Shown here: in pieces, positions 1 through 10,100 of the stretch
How positions within the stretch are numbered: the first letter of the stretch is position 1
Layout: each line of letters starts with the position of its first letter
NCBI RefSeq assembly: GCF_001975225.1
Contig: NZ_CP019445.1
Coordinates: 3,720,001-3,784,000, forward strand
Source of the DNA: Kosakonia cowanii JCM 10956 = DSM 18146
GTDB taxonomy: Bacteria; Pseudomonadota; Gammaproteobacteria; Enterobacterales; Enterobacteriaceae
Direction: 5' to 3'
DNA length: 64,000 nt
Made by a program: the position numbers and the translations under genes
The notes under the pieces: model-generated
The model's input: the letters and a program-made list of their open reading frames with translations, nothing else
Told to the model about the DNA's origin: nothing
Database searches by the model: none

Positions 1-814
1 GCTCACTGTGGTAATACCCCACCAGTAACGGGAACTGCCCCGGCAAATTTGCCTGGTGCAACAGTTGGTTTACCTGCTTAAGTAAAGCACCCATTTCAGG
101 TAAGCGCTGGCGTTGATGTGACAATTGTTCCTGAAGTAAGCCATTAAATAATGCGCGCAGCAGCAGCGCGGCCAGCACGCCATTATTGCCGGCGCGGGTT
201 ACATCAAGACAATAGAAGGCGAGATCGTGTCCGGAAAGCGGTGCAATATCCAGCACCAGCCCGGGGCTTTCTGCCGAAACAAGCTGGCGATAATTTACGC
301 GGCAGCCGGAAATGACCTGCTGAACAGGCGGCTGAAGCTCTTTTAATAAATTGGCTGCGGCCTGCGGGTTATCCACCAGCGCATCCCAATCCTGGAATAA
401 ACGCTCCTCCTCCTCGACCCGGGAATTAAACATATTTGGGTAGATGCAGGCGAAGATGGTTTCCCGCAGACGATTGAAATCTTTAACGGGCTTCAGCACG
501 ACATCCTGCACGCCAAGACGCAGCGCTTTTGCAATGTCGGCCATATTTTCGGTAGCGGAAATCACCAGCACCGGCGTCTGCATGCCCTGGTTACGCAGCG
601 CTTCAACCAGCGCAAGACCATTCATACGCGGCATGGCCAGATCGCAAATAATTAAATCGGGTTGATTGCCAGCCATCTGCTCCAGCGCATCCACCCCGTC
701 TCCGGCCAGCAACGTCGTTGCGCCAAGAGATTGCAACCATGAATCCAGCAGCGATCGGAAAACGAGTTCGTCTTCCACTATCAATATCTGTTTCCCGACC
801 AACGGCTGCGTCAT
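1..814 (-). CDS. rssB: RssB, response regulator and adaptor for RpoS proteolysis (partial)
   Basis: RssB binds the stationary-phase sigma factor RpoS and delivers it to ClpXP in the cytoplasm. The N-terminal receiver domain (about residues 8-125) is clear: it opens with MTQPLVGKQILIVEDE and carries the phospho-acceptor D58 in the CDLAMPRMNG context. The start of the PP2C-like output domain follows, including VRVE-type linker residues and a conserved CLDVTRAG stretch. The ATG at 814 has a GGGGAGAAG ribosome site just upstream. About 271 codons are present; the E. coli protein has 337 residues, so the C-terminus lies beyond the left edge. It follows rssA on the same strand with a 91-nt gap, as in the E. 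coli rssAB pair. Confidence 0.97.
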   Translation of the reverse strand, partial: MTQPLVGKQILIVEDELVFRSLLDSWLQSLGATTLLAGDGVDALEQMAGNQPDLIICDLAMPRMNGLALVEALRNQGMQTPVLVISATENMADIAKALRLGVQDVVLKPVKDFNRLRETIFACIYPNMFNSRVEEEERLFQDWDALVDNPQAAANLLKELQPPVQQVISGCRVNYRQLVSAESPGLVLDIAPLSGHDLAFYCLDVTRAGNNGVLAALLLRALFNGLLQEQLSHQRQRLPEMGALLKQVNQLLHQANLPGQFPLLVGYYHSE

Positions 815-905
815 CTCTTCTCCCCTGCCTGACAGTAGATCAATAGTGGCATGCTTCGCCGACACTCGCCTGTCAGAATTTGCTGAAGTCTTATAAAAAT
901 TATGT

Positions 906-1814
906 TCACGCTAAAGTCCGCACCAGCGGAAGTAACTCGTCCATGCTCTTTTCCACCGCTAATTGCCCGGCGGCAATGGCCGCATCAGCACGATGAAAAT
1001 CGAGAGTGGATATTTGCGGACAAATGGGTTGCAACAAAATATCCGGCGGATCGCCCGCCATACGGTTGCGCTTAAGGCGGTTTTCCAGCACCTGGATCGA
1101 CGTGGTCATGATCTCCATCGCGGTCGGCGTCACCGGGCGCTTCGGCGTGGTGCGGCTAAGCCGCTCGCGCAGGCGCTGATGCCAGCGCAGAGCTTCACCG
1201 CTGCCTTTTTCCATCTCGCTATCGGAGGGCGTTACGGAGAGCAAATCCTGCTGCATCAAATGGGCATCATGCTGGAGATCAACAGCTATGACGATGTCAG
1301 CGCCCAGCGCGCGGGTTAATGAGACCGGCACCGGGTTGACTACCGCGCCATCGACCAGCCAGTAGCCATTATGCGCAACGGGCGACATCAAACCGGGAAT
1401 ACTGCATGAGGCGCGCACAGCACGGTGCAGATCGCCCTCGGTAAACCATAACTCACGCCCGGTGCTGAGATTGGTTGCGACCGCGCCAAAACGCTTTTCG
1501 CAGTGGCTAAAGTCTTCGAAAGGAAGGAGCTGACGGTATTGATTGAACACGCGTTCACCGCGCAGCAAACCGCCGCGGCGCCAGGAGAGATCCATAAGCC
1601 GCAGTACGTCCCAGTAGCGGAAAGAGCGCACCCAATTCTCCAGCAGAGACAAACGTCCGCAGGAGTATGCCGCGCCAACTAATGACCCGATTGAGCATCC
1701 CGCCACGACATCAATAGTAATGCCGGCGCGCTCTAACGCATTAATGACGCCGATATGCGACCAACCTCTGGCTGAGCCAGAACCCAGCGCCAGACCGATT
1801 TTTACCGTTCTCAT
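906..1814 (-). CDS. rssA: RssA, patatin-like phospholipase family protein
   Basis: The 302-residue protein has the patatin fold signatures: a glycine-rich oxyanion motif near the N-terminus (LGSGSARGW), the nucleophile elbow GCSIG around residue 41, and the catalytic aspartate in the DGAVVNP motif. The family hydrolyses acyl esters, but the physiological substrate of RssA is not established. Length and sequence match E. coli RssA (301 residues) nearly throughout. It is the upstream gene of the rssAB operon and is divergent from ychJ. Product identity is secure; enzymatic role is family-level inference. Confidence 0.96.
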   Translation of the reverse strand: MRTVKIGLALGSGSARGWSHIGVINALERAGITIDVVAGCSIGSLVGAAYSCGRLSLLENWVRSFRYWDVLRLMDLSWRRGGLLRGERVFNQYRQLLPFEDFSHCEKRFGAVATNLSTGRELWFTEGDLHRAVRASCSIPGLMSPVAHNGYWLVDGAVVNPVPVSLTRALGADIVIAVDLQHDAHLMQQDLLSVTPSDSEMEKGSGEALRWHQRLRERLSRTTPKRPVTPTAMEIMTTSIQVLENRLKRNRMAGDPPDILLQPICPQISTLDFHRADAAIAAGQLAVEKSMDELLPLVRTLA

Positions 1815-1925
1815 TCCGCGTGCTTCACTTCCCCCGGCTTACTGTAGCCACAACGCGGCGGCTCAGTTAACATATTGCCACCCTGGCGCGTGCTGCGCCG
1901 TTATTATTGTTTCAGGAATGCTGTT

Positions 1926-2384
1926 TTGTCTCAAACATGTCCTTGCGGTAGCGCTCAGGAGTATAGCGTATGTTGCCAGCCTTATCTGTCTGGTCAACAC
2001 GCAGCGCCGGATCCCTCTCGCCTGATGCGTTCTCGCTATACCGCTTTTGTCCTACATCAGACGGATTATCTGGTGAAAACCTGGCATCCCTCCTGCGCGG
2101 CACACACCTTTCGGGAACAGATTGAGGCCGGTTTCGCCGCCACAACCTGGCTCGGACTGACGCTATTTGAGCACGCTTACGGTCACGATGACAATGAAGG
2201 TTATGTCAGTTTTGTTGCTCGCTTTCGCGAGAATGACAAAAATGGCGCAATTATTGAACGTTCCCGTTTTTTAAAGGAAAACGGCGAATGGTACTACATT
2301 GACGGTACGCACCCACAGTTTGGTCGTAACGATCCCTGCCCCTGCGGGTCAGGTAAAAAATTTAAAAAGTGCTGCGGGCAATAA
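1926..2384 (+). CDS. ychJ: YchJ family protein with two SEC-C zinc-binding motifs
   Basis: Small cytoplasmic protein with a Cys-rich SEC-C motif at each end: [13 protein letters not shown] near the N-terminus and [15 protein letters not shown] at the C-terminus, each with the CxCx(7-8)CC layout that binds zinc. The middle is the NTF2-like YchJ domain. I place the start at the TTG at 1926 because AGGAA lies 7 nt upstream, the first residues (MSQTCPCG) then match E. coli YchJ, and the length becomes exactly the 152 residues of E. coli. An in-frame ATG at 1875 would add 17 unconserved residues. Molecular function is unknown. purU follows after 46 nt. Confidence 0.93.
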   Translation: MSQTCPCGSAQEYSVCCQPYLSGQHAAPDPSRLMRSRYTAFVLHQTDYLVKTWHPSCAAHTFREQIEAGFAATTWLGLTLFEHAYGHDDNEGYVSFVARFRENDKNGAIIERSRFLKENGEWYYIDGTHPQFGRNDPCPCGSGKKFKKCCGQ

Positions 2385-2430
2385 GCCGCCAGCACCCTTA
2401 ACAAACACACTCAACAGGATTTACCCGGCA

Positions 2431-3273
2431 ATGCACTCTTTACAACGTAAAATTCTGCGCACCATCTGCCCCGATCAGAAGGGCCTTATCGCTCGTATTA
2501 CTAACATTTGTTATAAGCACGAGCTGAACATTGTTCAGAATAATGAATTTGTCGACCACCGTACCGGCCGCTTCTTTATGCGTACCGAGCTTGAGGGCAT
2601 TTTTAACGATGCCACGCTGCTGGCCGATCTCGACAGCGCGCTGCCGGAAGGCTCTGTTCGTGAGCTGAACGCGGCGGGTCGTCGTCGGGTGGTGATTCTG
2701 GTGACCAAAGAGGCGCACTGCCTGGGCGATCTGCTGATGAAAGCCAACTATGGCGGCCTGGATGTGGAGATTGCAGCAGTCATCGGCAACCATGAAACGC
2801 TGCGCCCGCTGGTTGAACGCTTCGACATTCCTTTCGAGCTGGTCAGCCATGAAGGCTTAACGCGTGAAGCGCACGACAATCTGATGGTGAAAGCGATTGA
2901 AGCCCATCAGCCTGATTACGTGGTGCTGGCGAAGTATATGCGTGTACTCACGCCGGACTTTGTTTCGCGCTTCCCGAATAAGATCATCAATATTCACCAC
3001 TCCTTCCTGCCGGCGTTTATCGGCGCACGCCCGTATCACCAGGCTTACGAGCGCGGCGTGAAAATTATTGGTGCTACGGCGCACTACGTGAATGACAACC
3101 TGGATGAAGGCCCGATCATCATGCAGGACGTGATTCATGTCGATCACACCTATACTGCTGAAGATATGATGCGCGCAGGTCGCGACGTCGAGAAGAACGT
3201 GCTCAGCCGCGCGCTCTACCAGGTGCTGGCCCAGCGCGTCTTCGTTTACGGCAACCGGACGATCATTCTTTAA
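2431..3273 (+). CDS. purU: Formyltetrahydrofolate deformylase
   Basis: PurU hydrolyses 10-formyl-tetrahydrofolate to formate and tetrahydrofolate, balancing one-carbon pools and feeding formate to PurT-dependent purine synthesis. Residues 1-85 form an ACT-type regulatory domain (ICPDQKGLIARIT). The rest is a formyltransferase-type catalytic domain with the HHSFLPAF motif, the GATAHYV motif and the downstream aspartate. The ATG at 2431 gives 280 residues, the E. coli length; a longer in-frame start at 2299 would run into ychJ and add unconserved sequence. It probably shares transcription with ychJ. Confidence 0.97.
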   Translation: MHSLQRKILRTICPDQKGLIARITNICYKHELNIVQNNEFVDHRTGRFFMRTELEGIFNDATLLADLDSALPEGSVRELNAAGRRRVVILVTKEAHCLGDLLMKANYGGLDVEIAAVIGNHETLRPLVERFDIPFELVSHEGLTREAHDNLMVKAIEAHQPDYVVLAKYMRVLTPDFVSRFPNKIINIHHSFLPAFIGARPYHQAYERGVKIIGATAHYVNDNLDEGPIIMQDVIHVDHTYTAEDMMRAGRDVEKNVLSRALYQVLAQRVFVYGNRTIIL

Positions 3274-3287
3274 GCACTTACTCTTGA

Positions 3288-3342
3288 GGTTGCCTGGCTT
3301 TACAGCGTTACGGGTAAAAAGCAGGCAACCGATTCATTTTTC
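3288..3342 (+). terminator. Candidate rho-independent terminator after purU
   Basis: A 9-bp inverted repeat, GGTTGCCTG (3288-3296) and CAGGCAACC (3322-3330), has a 25-nt loop and is followed by a T-rich stretch ending TTTTTC. It begins 14 nt after the purU stop and lies just before the tRNA promoter. The large loop makes it a weaker call than the others. Confidence 0.5.
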
Positions 3343-3354
3343 ACGATTGAATGC

Positions 3355-3390
3355 TTTACAGAGACGCGTCATTTGGTATGATGCGCCGCG
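3355..3390 (+). promoter_or_regulatory. tyrT-type stable RNA promoter
   Basis: TTTACA (3355-3360), a 16-bp spacer and TATGAT (3377-3382) are followed by a GC-rich discriminator GCGCCGCGC. This matches the E. coli tyrT promoter in both hexamers, the short 16-bp spacer and the GC discriminator. The discriminator is the element that gives stringent (ppGpp) and growth-rate control in the model promoter. The first tRNA-Tyr starts about 43 bp further on. Confidence 0.9.
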
Positions 3391-3432
3391 CTTCCCGAGA
3401 AGGAAGCGGCCAGTAAAATGTAGTGACCCCGT

Positions 3433-3516
<84 letters not shown>

Positions 3517-3550
3517 TCTACGTCCTGCATCACAATTTGTATTACCCCGT

Positions 3551-3706
3551 GGTGGGGTTCCCGAGCGATCATAAGGGAGCTGACTGCAAATCTGCCGTCA
3601 CCGACTTAGAAGGTTCGACTCGAGCACCAGCGAGAGAACGTTGCCAACGGCAACGGCCCGAAGGGTGAGGAGCGTAGCTCCGAATAATCCTTCCTCTGCA
3701 ACACCA
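3551..3706 (+). pseudogene. Decayed tRNA-Tyr copy split in its T loop by a repeat element
   Basis: From 3551 the sequence repeats the tRNA-Tyr 5' half (GGTGGGGTTCCCGAGCG) but carries an altered D loop, one anticodon-stem mismatch, and GCA in place of the GTA anticodon. In the T loop, after GAAGGTTCGA, about 66 bp of foreign sequence intervene before AATCCTTCC resumes. The 3' end is degenerate (CTGCAACACCA). It lies between the two intact-looking tRNA-Tyr genes, so it is probably co-transcribed and removed by processing. It is not expected to make a functional tRNA. Confidence 0.75.
3609..3692 (+). repeat. tRNA-Tyr-associated structured repeat, copy A
   Basis: The unit starts at the T-arm sequence AAGGTTCGACTCGAGCA, contains a hairpin CGTTGCC-AAC-GGCAACG and a CCCGAAGGG mini-hairpin, and ends at AATAATCCTTCC. 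It shares most positions with copy B at 3891. The design, a spacer repeat containing tRNA 3'-end sequence, resembles the repeats of the E. coli tyrT operon (RtT RNA family). Assignment to that family is from memory, not from a search. Confidence 0.6.
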
Positions 3707-3725
3707 TACAATGTAGTAACCCCGT

Positions 3726-3810
<85 letters not shown>

Positions 3811-3890
3811 TCTTCTAAATAACTCCCCAATCAAATCACCTGTTCCATTACCTCATATTCTCCATTCGGGGAAGGCTGAGAAGCTTCGAC

Positions 3891-3976
3891 TAAGGTTCGA
3901 CTCGAGCATCGCGAGAGAGCGTTGCCGCAGGCAACGACCCGAAGGGCGAGGAGCGCAGCGACGAGTAATCCTTCCC
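3891..3976 (+). repeat. tRNA-Tyr-associated structured repeat, copy B
   Basis: Second copy of the repeat at 3609, again starting AAGGTTCGACTCGAGCA and ending TAATCCTTCCCCC. The hairpin stem CGTTGCC/GGCAACG is identical to copy A while the loop differs (GCA against AAC), so the stem is kept and the loop drifts. It lies 80 nt beyond the second tRNA-Tyr and is preceded by more degenerate tRNA-like sequence (CTTCGACTAAGGTTCGA). It could form the 3' tail of the tyrosine tRNA transcript. Confidence 0.6.
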
Positions 3977-4032
3977 CCCAGCTTATTCCGCAACCCTTCT
4001 TTTATATTTACCAGTTCTGCAACCTCACCATT

Positions 4033-4153
4033 GCCCGATGGCGCTTCGCTTATCGGACCTACAAAACCAGCGCCCAATGTTGAATCGTGCAAAATGCCCG
4101 GTTCTGCATCGTGCCACCCCGTAGGCCGGATAAGGCGCAGCCGCCATCCGGCA
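4033..4153 (+). repeat. Two REP (PU) elements in opposite orientation
   Basis: 4033-4065 reads GCCCGATGGCGCTTCGCT with the following TATCGGACCTACA, and 4121-4153 reads GTAGGCCGGATAAGGCGCAG followed by CCGCCATCCGGC. These are the imperfect palindromes of enterobacterial REP sequences in head-to-head arrangement, forming a small BIME between the tRNA locus and the 3' end of narI. Such pairs commonly sit between convergent transcription units and can stabilise or end transcripts. Confidence 0.8.
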
Positions 4154-4173
4154 CGCAAACCGCACCGCGCCGA

Positions 4174-4202
4174 AAACAAAAAACCCTGCCGAAGCAGGGT
4201 TT
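4174..4202 (-). terminator. Rho-independent terminator of narGHJI
   Basis: On the minus strand, AAACCCTGC-TTCG-GCAGGGTTT is a 9-bp stem closed by a TTCG tetraloop, followed by TTTGTTTTCGG. It begins about 20 nt after the narI stop, an ideal intrinsic terminator for the operon. Confidence 0.92.
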
Positions 4203-4222
4203 ATCATCGTCAACCATCGTTA

Positions 4223-4900
4223 TCAGCGGCGGGCGCGGACAATCTGGTATTTACGCGTTAAATACTCCACCGGCGCGCTCCAGATATGCACCAGGCGTGA
4301 GAACGGGAAGAGCACAAACAGCGTCATGCCGAGCACCAGATGCACGCGGTAAATAAAGGCAACGCCATCGAGATGCGCGGAGGCACCGGTATGGAAGGTC
4401 ACCACAGACTGCGCCCAGGCCACCAGCTTCATCATTTCGCTGCCGTCCATATGCTGCGCGGAGAACGGAATGGTCAGCAAACCGAGCGTACACTGCACCA
4501 TCAGCAGGATCATGATCAGAATATCTGCCGCCGTCGACGTGGCACGAATACGCGGGTTAAAGAGACGGCGTTTGAGCAGCATCAGGCCGCCGACCAGGCA
4601 CAGCACGCCGCTGGCACCGCCACCGATCATCGCCATCTTCTGCTTCACTTCAATCGGCAGAAAGGATTCGTACATCCAGTGAGGCGTCAGCATGCCAAGG
4701 AAGTGACCAGCAAAAATCCCGAGGATGCCTAAGTGAAACAGGTTGGATGCAATGTTCATCCCTTTACGGTCAAGCATCTGGCTCGAGCCCGCGCGCCAGC
4801 TGTACTGCCCATAGTCATACCGCAGCCAGCTGCCAATCAGGAAGATTGCACCCGCCATATAGGGATAGATGTCAAAGAAGAACATATTAAGGAAGTGCAT
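4223..4900 (-). CDS. narI: Respiratory nitrate reductase A, gamma subunit (cytochrome b)
   Basis: NarI is the five-helix membrane anchor of nitrate reductase A. It oxidises quinol at the periplasmic side and passes electrons through two b haems to NarH. The 225-residue length equals E. coli NarI. Two haem ligands, H56 and H66, are at the expected positions in [17 protein letters not shown], and the other two histidines (VHLVLG and SRLVHIW) are near the C-terminus. The start overlaps the narJ stop by 1 nt. It is the last gene of the operon. Confidence 0.98.
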   Translation of the reverse strand: MHFLNMFFFDIYPYMAGAIFLIGSWLRYDYGQYSWRAGSSQMLDRKGMNIASNLFHLGILGIFAGHFLGMLTPHWMYESFLPIEVKQKMAMIGGGASGVLCLVGGLMLLKRRLFNPRIRATSTAADILIMILLMVQCTLGLLTIPFSAQHMDGSEMMKLVAWAQSVVTFHTGASAHLDGVAFIYRVHLVLGMTLFVLFPFSRLVHIWSAPVEYLTRKYQIVRARR

Positions 4901-5610
4901 TAGCGCTCTCCTCCTGTTGAGATATTCAGATATTGCGGCGCAACGGCACCGGCAAAACGACGCTGGTGCGCAGTAATGTCAGAATCGCCACAGCCCTGTT
5001 CAGCAAAGAACTTCACCTGCTCCTCTTCCCACACTGCGTCCAGCGCCTGCGGCGTATCGTCACGCGCTTCGCCGGCAATTTTTTCAGCCACCTGCGCGTT
5101 ATCCACCTCGGTTTTCGTCAGCGTCAACAGCGCGTCAAACAGCGAGGCATAGTGACTTTCACGCTGCTGTAAGCGCGCCTGTAACAGTGCCAGAATCGGC
5201 GCGATATCCTGTAAACCGCCAATTGCTTCAGCGGCTGGTAACTGCGCCAGATACTCCAGGTAGAGCGGCAGATGGTCTGGCAGTTCGCGGCTGTCGAGCT
5301 GCAACCCGTGGCGCTCATACTGCGCCAGCAGGTCCACCATCGCCTGGCCACGATCGCGCGATTCACCGTGCACATGTTCAAACAGCAGCAGCGAGGTGGC
5401 GCGACCGCGATCGAATAGCTCGCTGTAAGTGGCCTGGGCATCGAGCAGATCCTGCGACGTCAGGTCGCGTAAAAAGATACCAACCTGCTGGGCGTCCGCT
5501 TTTGACAGATTGTCGCCAGAGGCCAGCGCATCAAACAGCTCCTGCTGATGCTGCCACAGGGCAGCATCCGGGTACTCAAGCAGGCGGGAGATAACCACCA
5601 GTTCAATCAT
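4900..5610 (-). CDS. narJ: Nitrate reductase molybdenum cofactor assembly chaperone
   Basis: NarJ is a cytoplasmic redox-enzyme maturation protein that binds apo-NarG and lets the molybdenum cofactor and the FS0 cluster be inserted before NarGH docks on NarI. The 236-residue protein has the length of E. coli NarJ and the all-helical TorD/DmsD/NarJ family features, including the [16 protein letters not shown] segment typical of the family. It overlaps narH by 4 nt and narI by 1 nt, so translation is coupled with both. Confidence 0.97.
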   Translation of the reverse strand: MIELVVISRLLEYPDAALWQHQQELFDALASGDNLSKADAQQVGIFLRDLTSQDLLDAQATYSELFDRGRATSLLLFEHVHGESRDRGQAMVDLLAQYERHGLQLDSRELPDHLPLYLEYLAQLPAAEAIGGLQDIAPILALLQARLQQRESHYASLFDALLTLTKTEVDNAQVAEKIAGEARDDTPQALDAVWEEEQVKFFAEQGCGDSDITAHQRRFAGAVAPQYLNISTGGER

Positions 5611-7142
5611 GCGTGCGGCTCCGTTTTCACTGTCACATTCACCGCATCGATGCGGCGGCTGTTGAACAGGTTGAATTTGTTATCTGAACCATGACACCCA
5701 TCGCCGAAGCTAAAGCCACACCCGCTCTTCTCCGGGAAGGCTTCACGCGCCAGTTCACGATGGCTGGACGGCACCACAAAACGGTCTTCGTAGTTGGCGA
5801 TGGCGAGATAGCGGTACATCTCCTGCGCCTGCGCTTCCGTCAGACCCACCTCTTCCAGCGCACGGGTATCAATCACGCCGTCGACGGTTTCAGCCCGTTT
5901 GAAGTGACGCATCGCCAGCATACGTTTCAGCGCCAGCAGCACCGGCTGGGTATCCCCGGCGGTCAGCAGGTTCGCCAGGTACTGCACCGGAATGCGCAGG
6001 CTCTCGACGTCCGGCAGAATACCGTTGCTGCCCAGCTCGCCCGCATCGGCAGCGGACTGAATCGGTGACAGAGGCGGCACATACCAGACCATCGGCAGCG
6101 TGCGGTATTCCGGGTGCAGCGGCAGCGCCAGCTTCCAGTCCATCGCCATTTTGTAGACCGGCGATTTCTGTGCCGCGTCGATTACGCTCTGCGGTACGCC
6201 ATCTTCCAGAGCCTGAGCGATCACCGCCGGATCGTGCGGATCGAGGAAGACATCCAGCTGACGCTGATAGAGATCTTTCTCATTTTCGGTGCTGGCCGCG
6301 TTCTCAATCGCATCCGCGTCATACAGCAGCACGCCGAGGTAACGAATACGCCCTACGCAGGTTTCGGAGCAGACCGTCGGCATGCCCGCTTCGATACGCG
6401 GGTAGCAGAAGATGCACTTCTCAGACTTGCCACTCTTCCAGTTGAAGTAGATTTTTTTGTACGGGCAGCCGGTAACGCACATGCGCCAGCCGCGGCATTT
6501 ATCCTGATCGATCAGCACAATGCCATCTTCTTCACGTTTATAGATGGCACCGCTCGGGCAGGTGGCGACACAGGCCGGGTTGAGGCAGTGTTCGCACAGG
6601 CGCGGCAGATACATCATGAAGGTGTTTTCGAACTGGCCGTACATCGCCTTCTGCATATTTTCGAAGTTCTGATCGCGGCTCAGCTTCTCAAACTCGCCGC
6701 CGAGATCATCTTCCCAGTTCGGGCCAGCGCTGATTTTGTTCATGCGTTGGCCGGTGATCAGCGAGCGCGGACGCGCAATCGGCTGATGCTTGCTTTCCGG
6801 CGCGTTATGCAGGTTCTGATAGTCAAAATCAAACGGCTCGTAGTAGTCATCGATGCCCGGCAGATGCGGGTTAGCGAAGATTTTACCCAGCAGCATCGCG
6901 CGGCCACCCATACGCGGCTGCAGCTTGCCGTTGATTTTACGGATCCAGCCGCCCTTCCACTTCTCCTGGTTTTCCCAGTCGGTCGGGAAGCCGGTGCCCG
7001 GTTTGGTTTCGACGTTGTTAAACCACGCGTACTCCATCCCTTCGCGGCTGGTCCAGACGTTTTTACAGGTGACTGAACAGGTATGACAGCCGATGCACTT
7101 ATCGAGATTCAGCACCATGCCGACTTGTGAACGAATTTTCAT
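5607..7142 (-). CDS. narH: Respiratory nitrate reductase A, beta subunit (iron-sulfur)
   Basis: NarH carries electrons from the NarI haems to NarG through four iron-sulfur clusters. The 511-residue protein shows four cysteine groups: CIGCHTCSVTC near residue 16, CEHCLNPACVATCP, CRGWRMCVTGCP and CIFCYPR. In the third group a tryptophan replaces the second cysteine, the mark of the 3Fe-4S cluster in this family. E. coli NarH has 512 residues. It overlaps narG and narJ by 4 nt each. The protein is cytoplasmic, held at the membrane by NarI. Confidence 0.98.
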   Translation of the reverse strand: MKIRSQVGMVLNLDKCIGCHTCSVTCKNVWTSREGMEYAWFNNVETKPGTGFPTDWENQEKWKGGWIRKINGKLQPRMGGRAMLLGKIFANPHLPGIDDYYEPFDFDYQNLHNAPESKHQPIARPRSLITGQRMNKISAGPNWEDDLGGEFEKLSRDQNFENMQKAMYGQFENTFMMYLPRLCEHCLNPACVATCPSGAIYKREEDGIVLIDQDKCRGWRMCVTGCPYKKIYFNWKSGKSEKCIFCYPRIEAGMPTVCSETCVGRIRYLGVLLYDADAIENAASTENEKDLYQRQLDVFLDPHDPAVIAQALEDGVPQSVIDAAQKSPVYKMAMDWKLALPLHPEYRTLPMVWYVPPLSPIQSAADAGELGSNGILPDVESLRIPVQYLANLLTAGDTQPVLLALKRMLAMRHFKRAETVDGVIDTRALEEVGLTEAQAQEMYRYLAIANYEDRFVVPSSHRELAREAFPEKSGCGFSFGDGCHGSDNKFNLFNSRRIDAVNVTVKTEPHA

Positions 7143-10100
7143 TTTGCGCTCTCCTGTACCTGGTCATTGCCTTCGCCATCCAACCAGTTAATGTTTTTCA
7201 TCTTACGTACCACCACAAACTCATCGCGGTTGGACCCGACCGTGCCGTAATAGTTAAAGCCGTAGGCCAGCTGCGCGTAGCCGCCAATCATGTGCGTCGG
7301 TTTCGGCGTAATACGCGTGACCGAGTTGTGAATGCCGCCGCGCTGGCCGGTGATCTCCGAGCCTGGCAGGTTCACAATGCGCTCCTGGGCGTGGTACATC
7401 ATCGTCATACCGGACGGTACGCGCTGGCTGACCACCGCACGGGCGGTGAGTGCGCCGTTGCTGTTAAAGACTTCGATCCAGTCGTTATCGGCAATGCCCA
7501 TCTCTTTGGCGTCGGTTTCACTCAGCCAGACAATCGGGCCGCCGCGACCAAGCGTCAGCATCAGCAAGTTGTCGCTATAAGTGGAGTGGATCCCCCACTT
7601 CTGATGCGGCGTCAGGAAGTTAAGCGCTTTTTCCGGGTAGCCGTTGCCTTTCACGCCCAGCATCTCTTTTACCGAACGGGTATTGATTGGCGGGCGGTAG
7701 ACCAGCAGACTTTCGCCAAAGTCACGCATCCACTGGTGATCCTGGTAGAGCTGCTGACGGCCAGAGAGCGTACGCCATGGAATCAGCTCATGAACGTTGG
7801 TATAACCGGCGTTGTAAGAGACATGCTCATCTTCCAGGCCAGACCACGTTGGGCTGGAGATGATTTTGCGCGGCTGCGCCTGAATATCGCGGAAGCGGAT
7901 CTTCTCATCTTCTTTATTCAGCGCCAGATGCGTATGGTCGCGACCAGTGAATTCACTCAGCGCCGCCCAGGCTTTCACCGCCACGTTGCCGTTGGTTTCC
8001 GGTGCGAGGGTGAGGATCATCTCTGCTGCATCGATGGCGCTGTTGAGCATCGGCTGGCCTTTCGCCGGGCCATCCGCTTTCACGTAGTTGAGCTTGCGCA
8101 GCAGATCCATTTCGCTCTGGGTATTCCACGCGATGCCTTTGCCGCCGTTACCGATTTTCTCCATCAGCGGGCCGATAGAGGTAAAGCGCTCGTAGGTTGC
8201 CGGGTAATCGCGTTCAACCGGAATAATGTGCGGTGCAGTTTTACCCGGGATAAGATCGCACTCGCCTTTTTTCCAGTCCTTCACGCCCAGCGGCTGCGCC
8301 AGCTCGGCGGCGGAGTCATGCTGGATCGGCAGCGTCACGACGTCGGTCTCTTTGCCTAAATGTCCGACGCAGAGCGCAGAGAAGGATTTGGCGATGCCTT
8401 TATAGATTTCCCAGTCGCTTTTTGATTCCCACGCCGGGTCGACGGCGGCAGAGAGCGGATGAATAAACGGATGCATATCCGAAGTATTCATGTCGTCTTT
8501 CTCATACCAGGTTGCGGTCGGCAGCACGATGTCAGAATAAAGACAGGTGCTGGAGAGACGGAAGTCGAGGGTCACCACCAGGTCGAGTTTGCCGTCGAGG
8601 CCGTTATCCTGCCACTCCACCTCTTCCGGTTTCACGCCGCCCTGTTTGCCCAGATCCTGGCCCTGAATACCGTGCTCGGTGCCGAGCAGATATTTCAGCA
8701 TGTACTCATGCCCTTTCCCGGAGGAGCCAAGCAGGTTGGAGCGCCAGATAAAGAGGTTGCGCGGATGGTTTCTGCCGTTTTCCGGCTGCTCGGCGGCAAA
8801 GCGCAGCGAACCCTCTTTCAGAGACTTAACGGTGTAATCCACCGCTGACATGCCCGCTTTTTCCGCTTCGGCGGCAATACGCAGTGGGTTTGTACCCAAC
8901 TGCGGTGCAGAAGGCAGCCAGCCCATACGCTCGGCGCGGACGTTAAAATCAATCAGATGGCCGCTGTAGCGGGATTTATCCGCCATCGGCGAGAGGAACT
9001 CTTGCGCCGTCACCGTTTCATAGCGCCACTGGCTGGAGTGGTTATAGAAGTAGGAGGTGCTGTTCATATGGCGTGCCGGACGCTGCCAGTCGAGGGCAAA
9101 GGCCAGCGGCTGCCAGCCGGTCTGCGGACGCAGTTTTTCCTGGCCGACATAGTGCGCCCAGCCGCCGCCGCTCTGACCAACACAGCCACAGAAGACCAGC
9201 ATGTTAATCAACCCGCGATAGTTCATATCGAGGTGATACCAGTGGTTCATCCCGGCACCGACGATGATCATCGAACGGCCATGAGTTTTATCGGCATTCT
9301 CGGCGAACTCGCGCGCAACGCGAATGATCTGTGCCTGCGGCACACCGGTCACTTTCTCTGCCCAGGCCGGCGTATAGGCTTTGATTTCGTCATAACGGCT
9401 GGCGCAGTTTTCATCACCCAGGCCGCGATCCAGACCGTAGTTGGCCATGTTCAGGTCATAAACGGTGGTCACCAGCGCGCTGCTGCCATCCGCCAGTTGC
9501 AGGCGTTTGACCGGCAGTTTGTGCAGCAGGATGTTATCCAGAGTGACACCCTGGAAGTGCTCGGTGTTGTCACCACCAAAGTAGGGGAAGCCAACCTGTG
9601 CAACGTCATCGTGTTTGCCCAGCAGGCTGAGGGTCAGCTCAACGTCCGCGCCGTTGCCGCCATCGCGCTGCTCGAGGTTCCACTTCCCTTTTTCGCCCCA
9701 GCGGAAACCAATCGAGCCGTTCGGCGCGATCATATTGCCTTCGCTATCCAGCGCGACGGTTTTCCACTCCGGGTTGTTCTGCTGACCCAGTGCATCCACC
9801 AGATCGGCGGCGCGCAGCATGCGGCCCGCGGCGTAGTAGCCATCACGCTCTTCCAGCATCACCAGCATCGGCATGTCGGTGTAGCGACGGACATAATCGG
9901 TGAAGTACTGGCTCGGCTTATCGAGGTGGAATTCACGCAGCATCACGTGCCCCATCGCCAGCGCCATTGCCGCATCGGTGCCCTGCTTCGGCGCCAGCCA
10001 CAAATCGCACAGCTTGGCGATTTCCGCGTAGTCCGGAGTAATCGCGACGGTTTTAGTTCCTTTGTAGCGAACTTCGGTAAAGAAGTGCGCATCCGGGGTA

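Noticed and set aside
6114..7076. Open frame of 320 codons on the plus strand inside narH
   Set aside because: Antisense shadow of narH with no family features.
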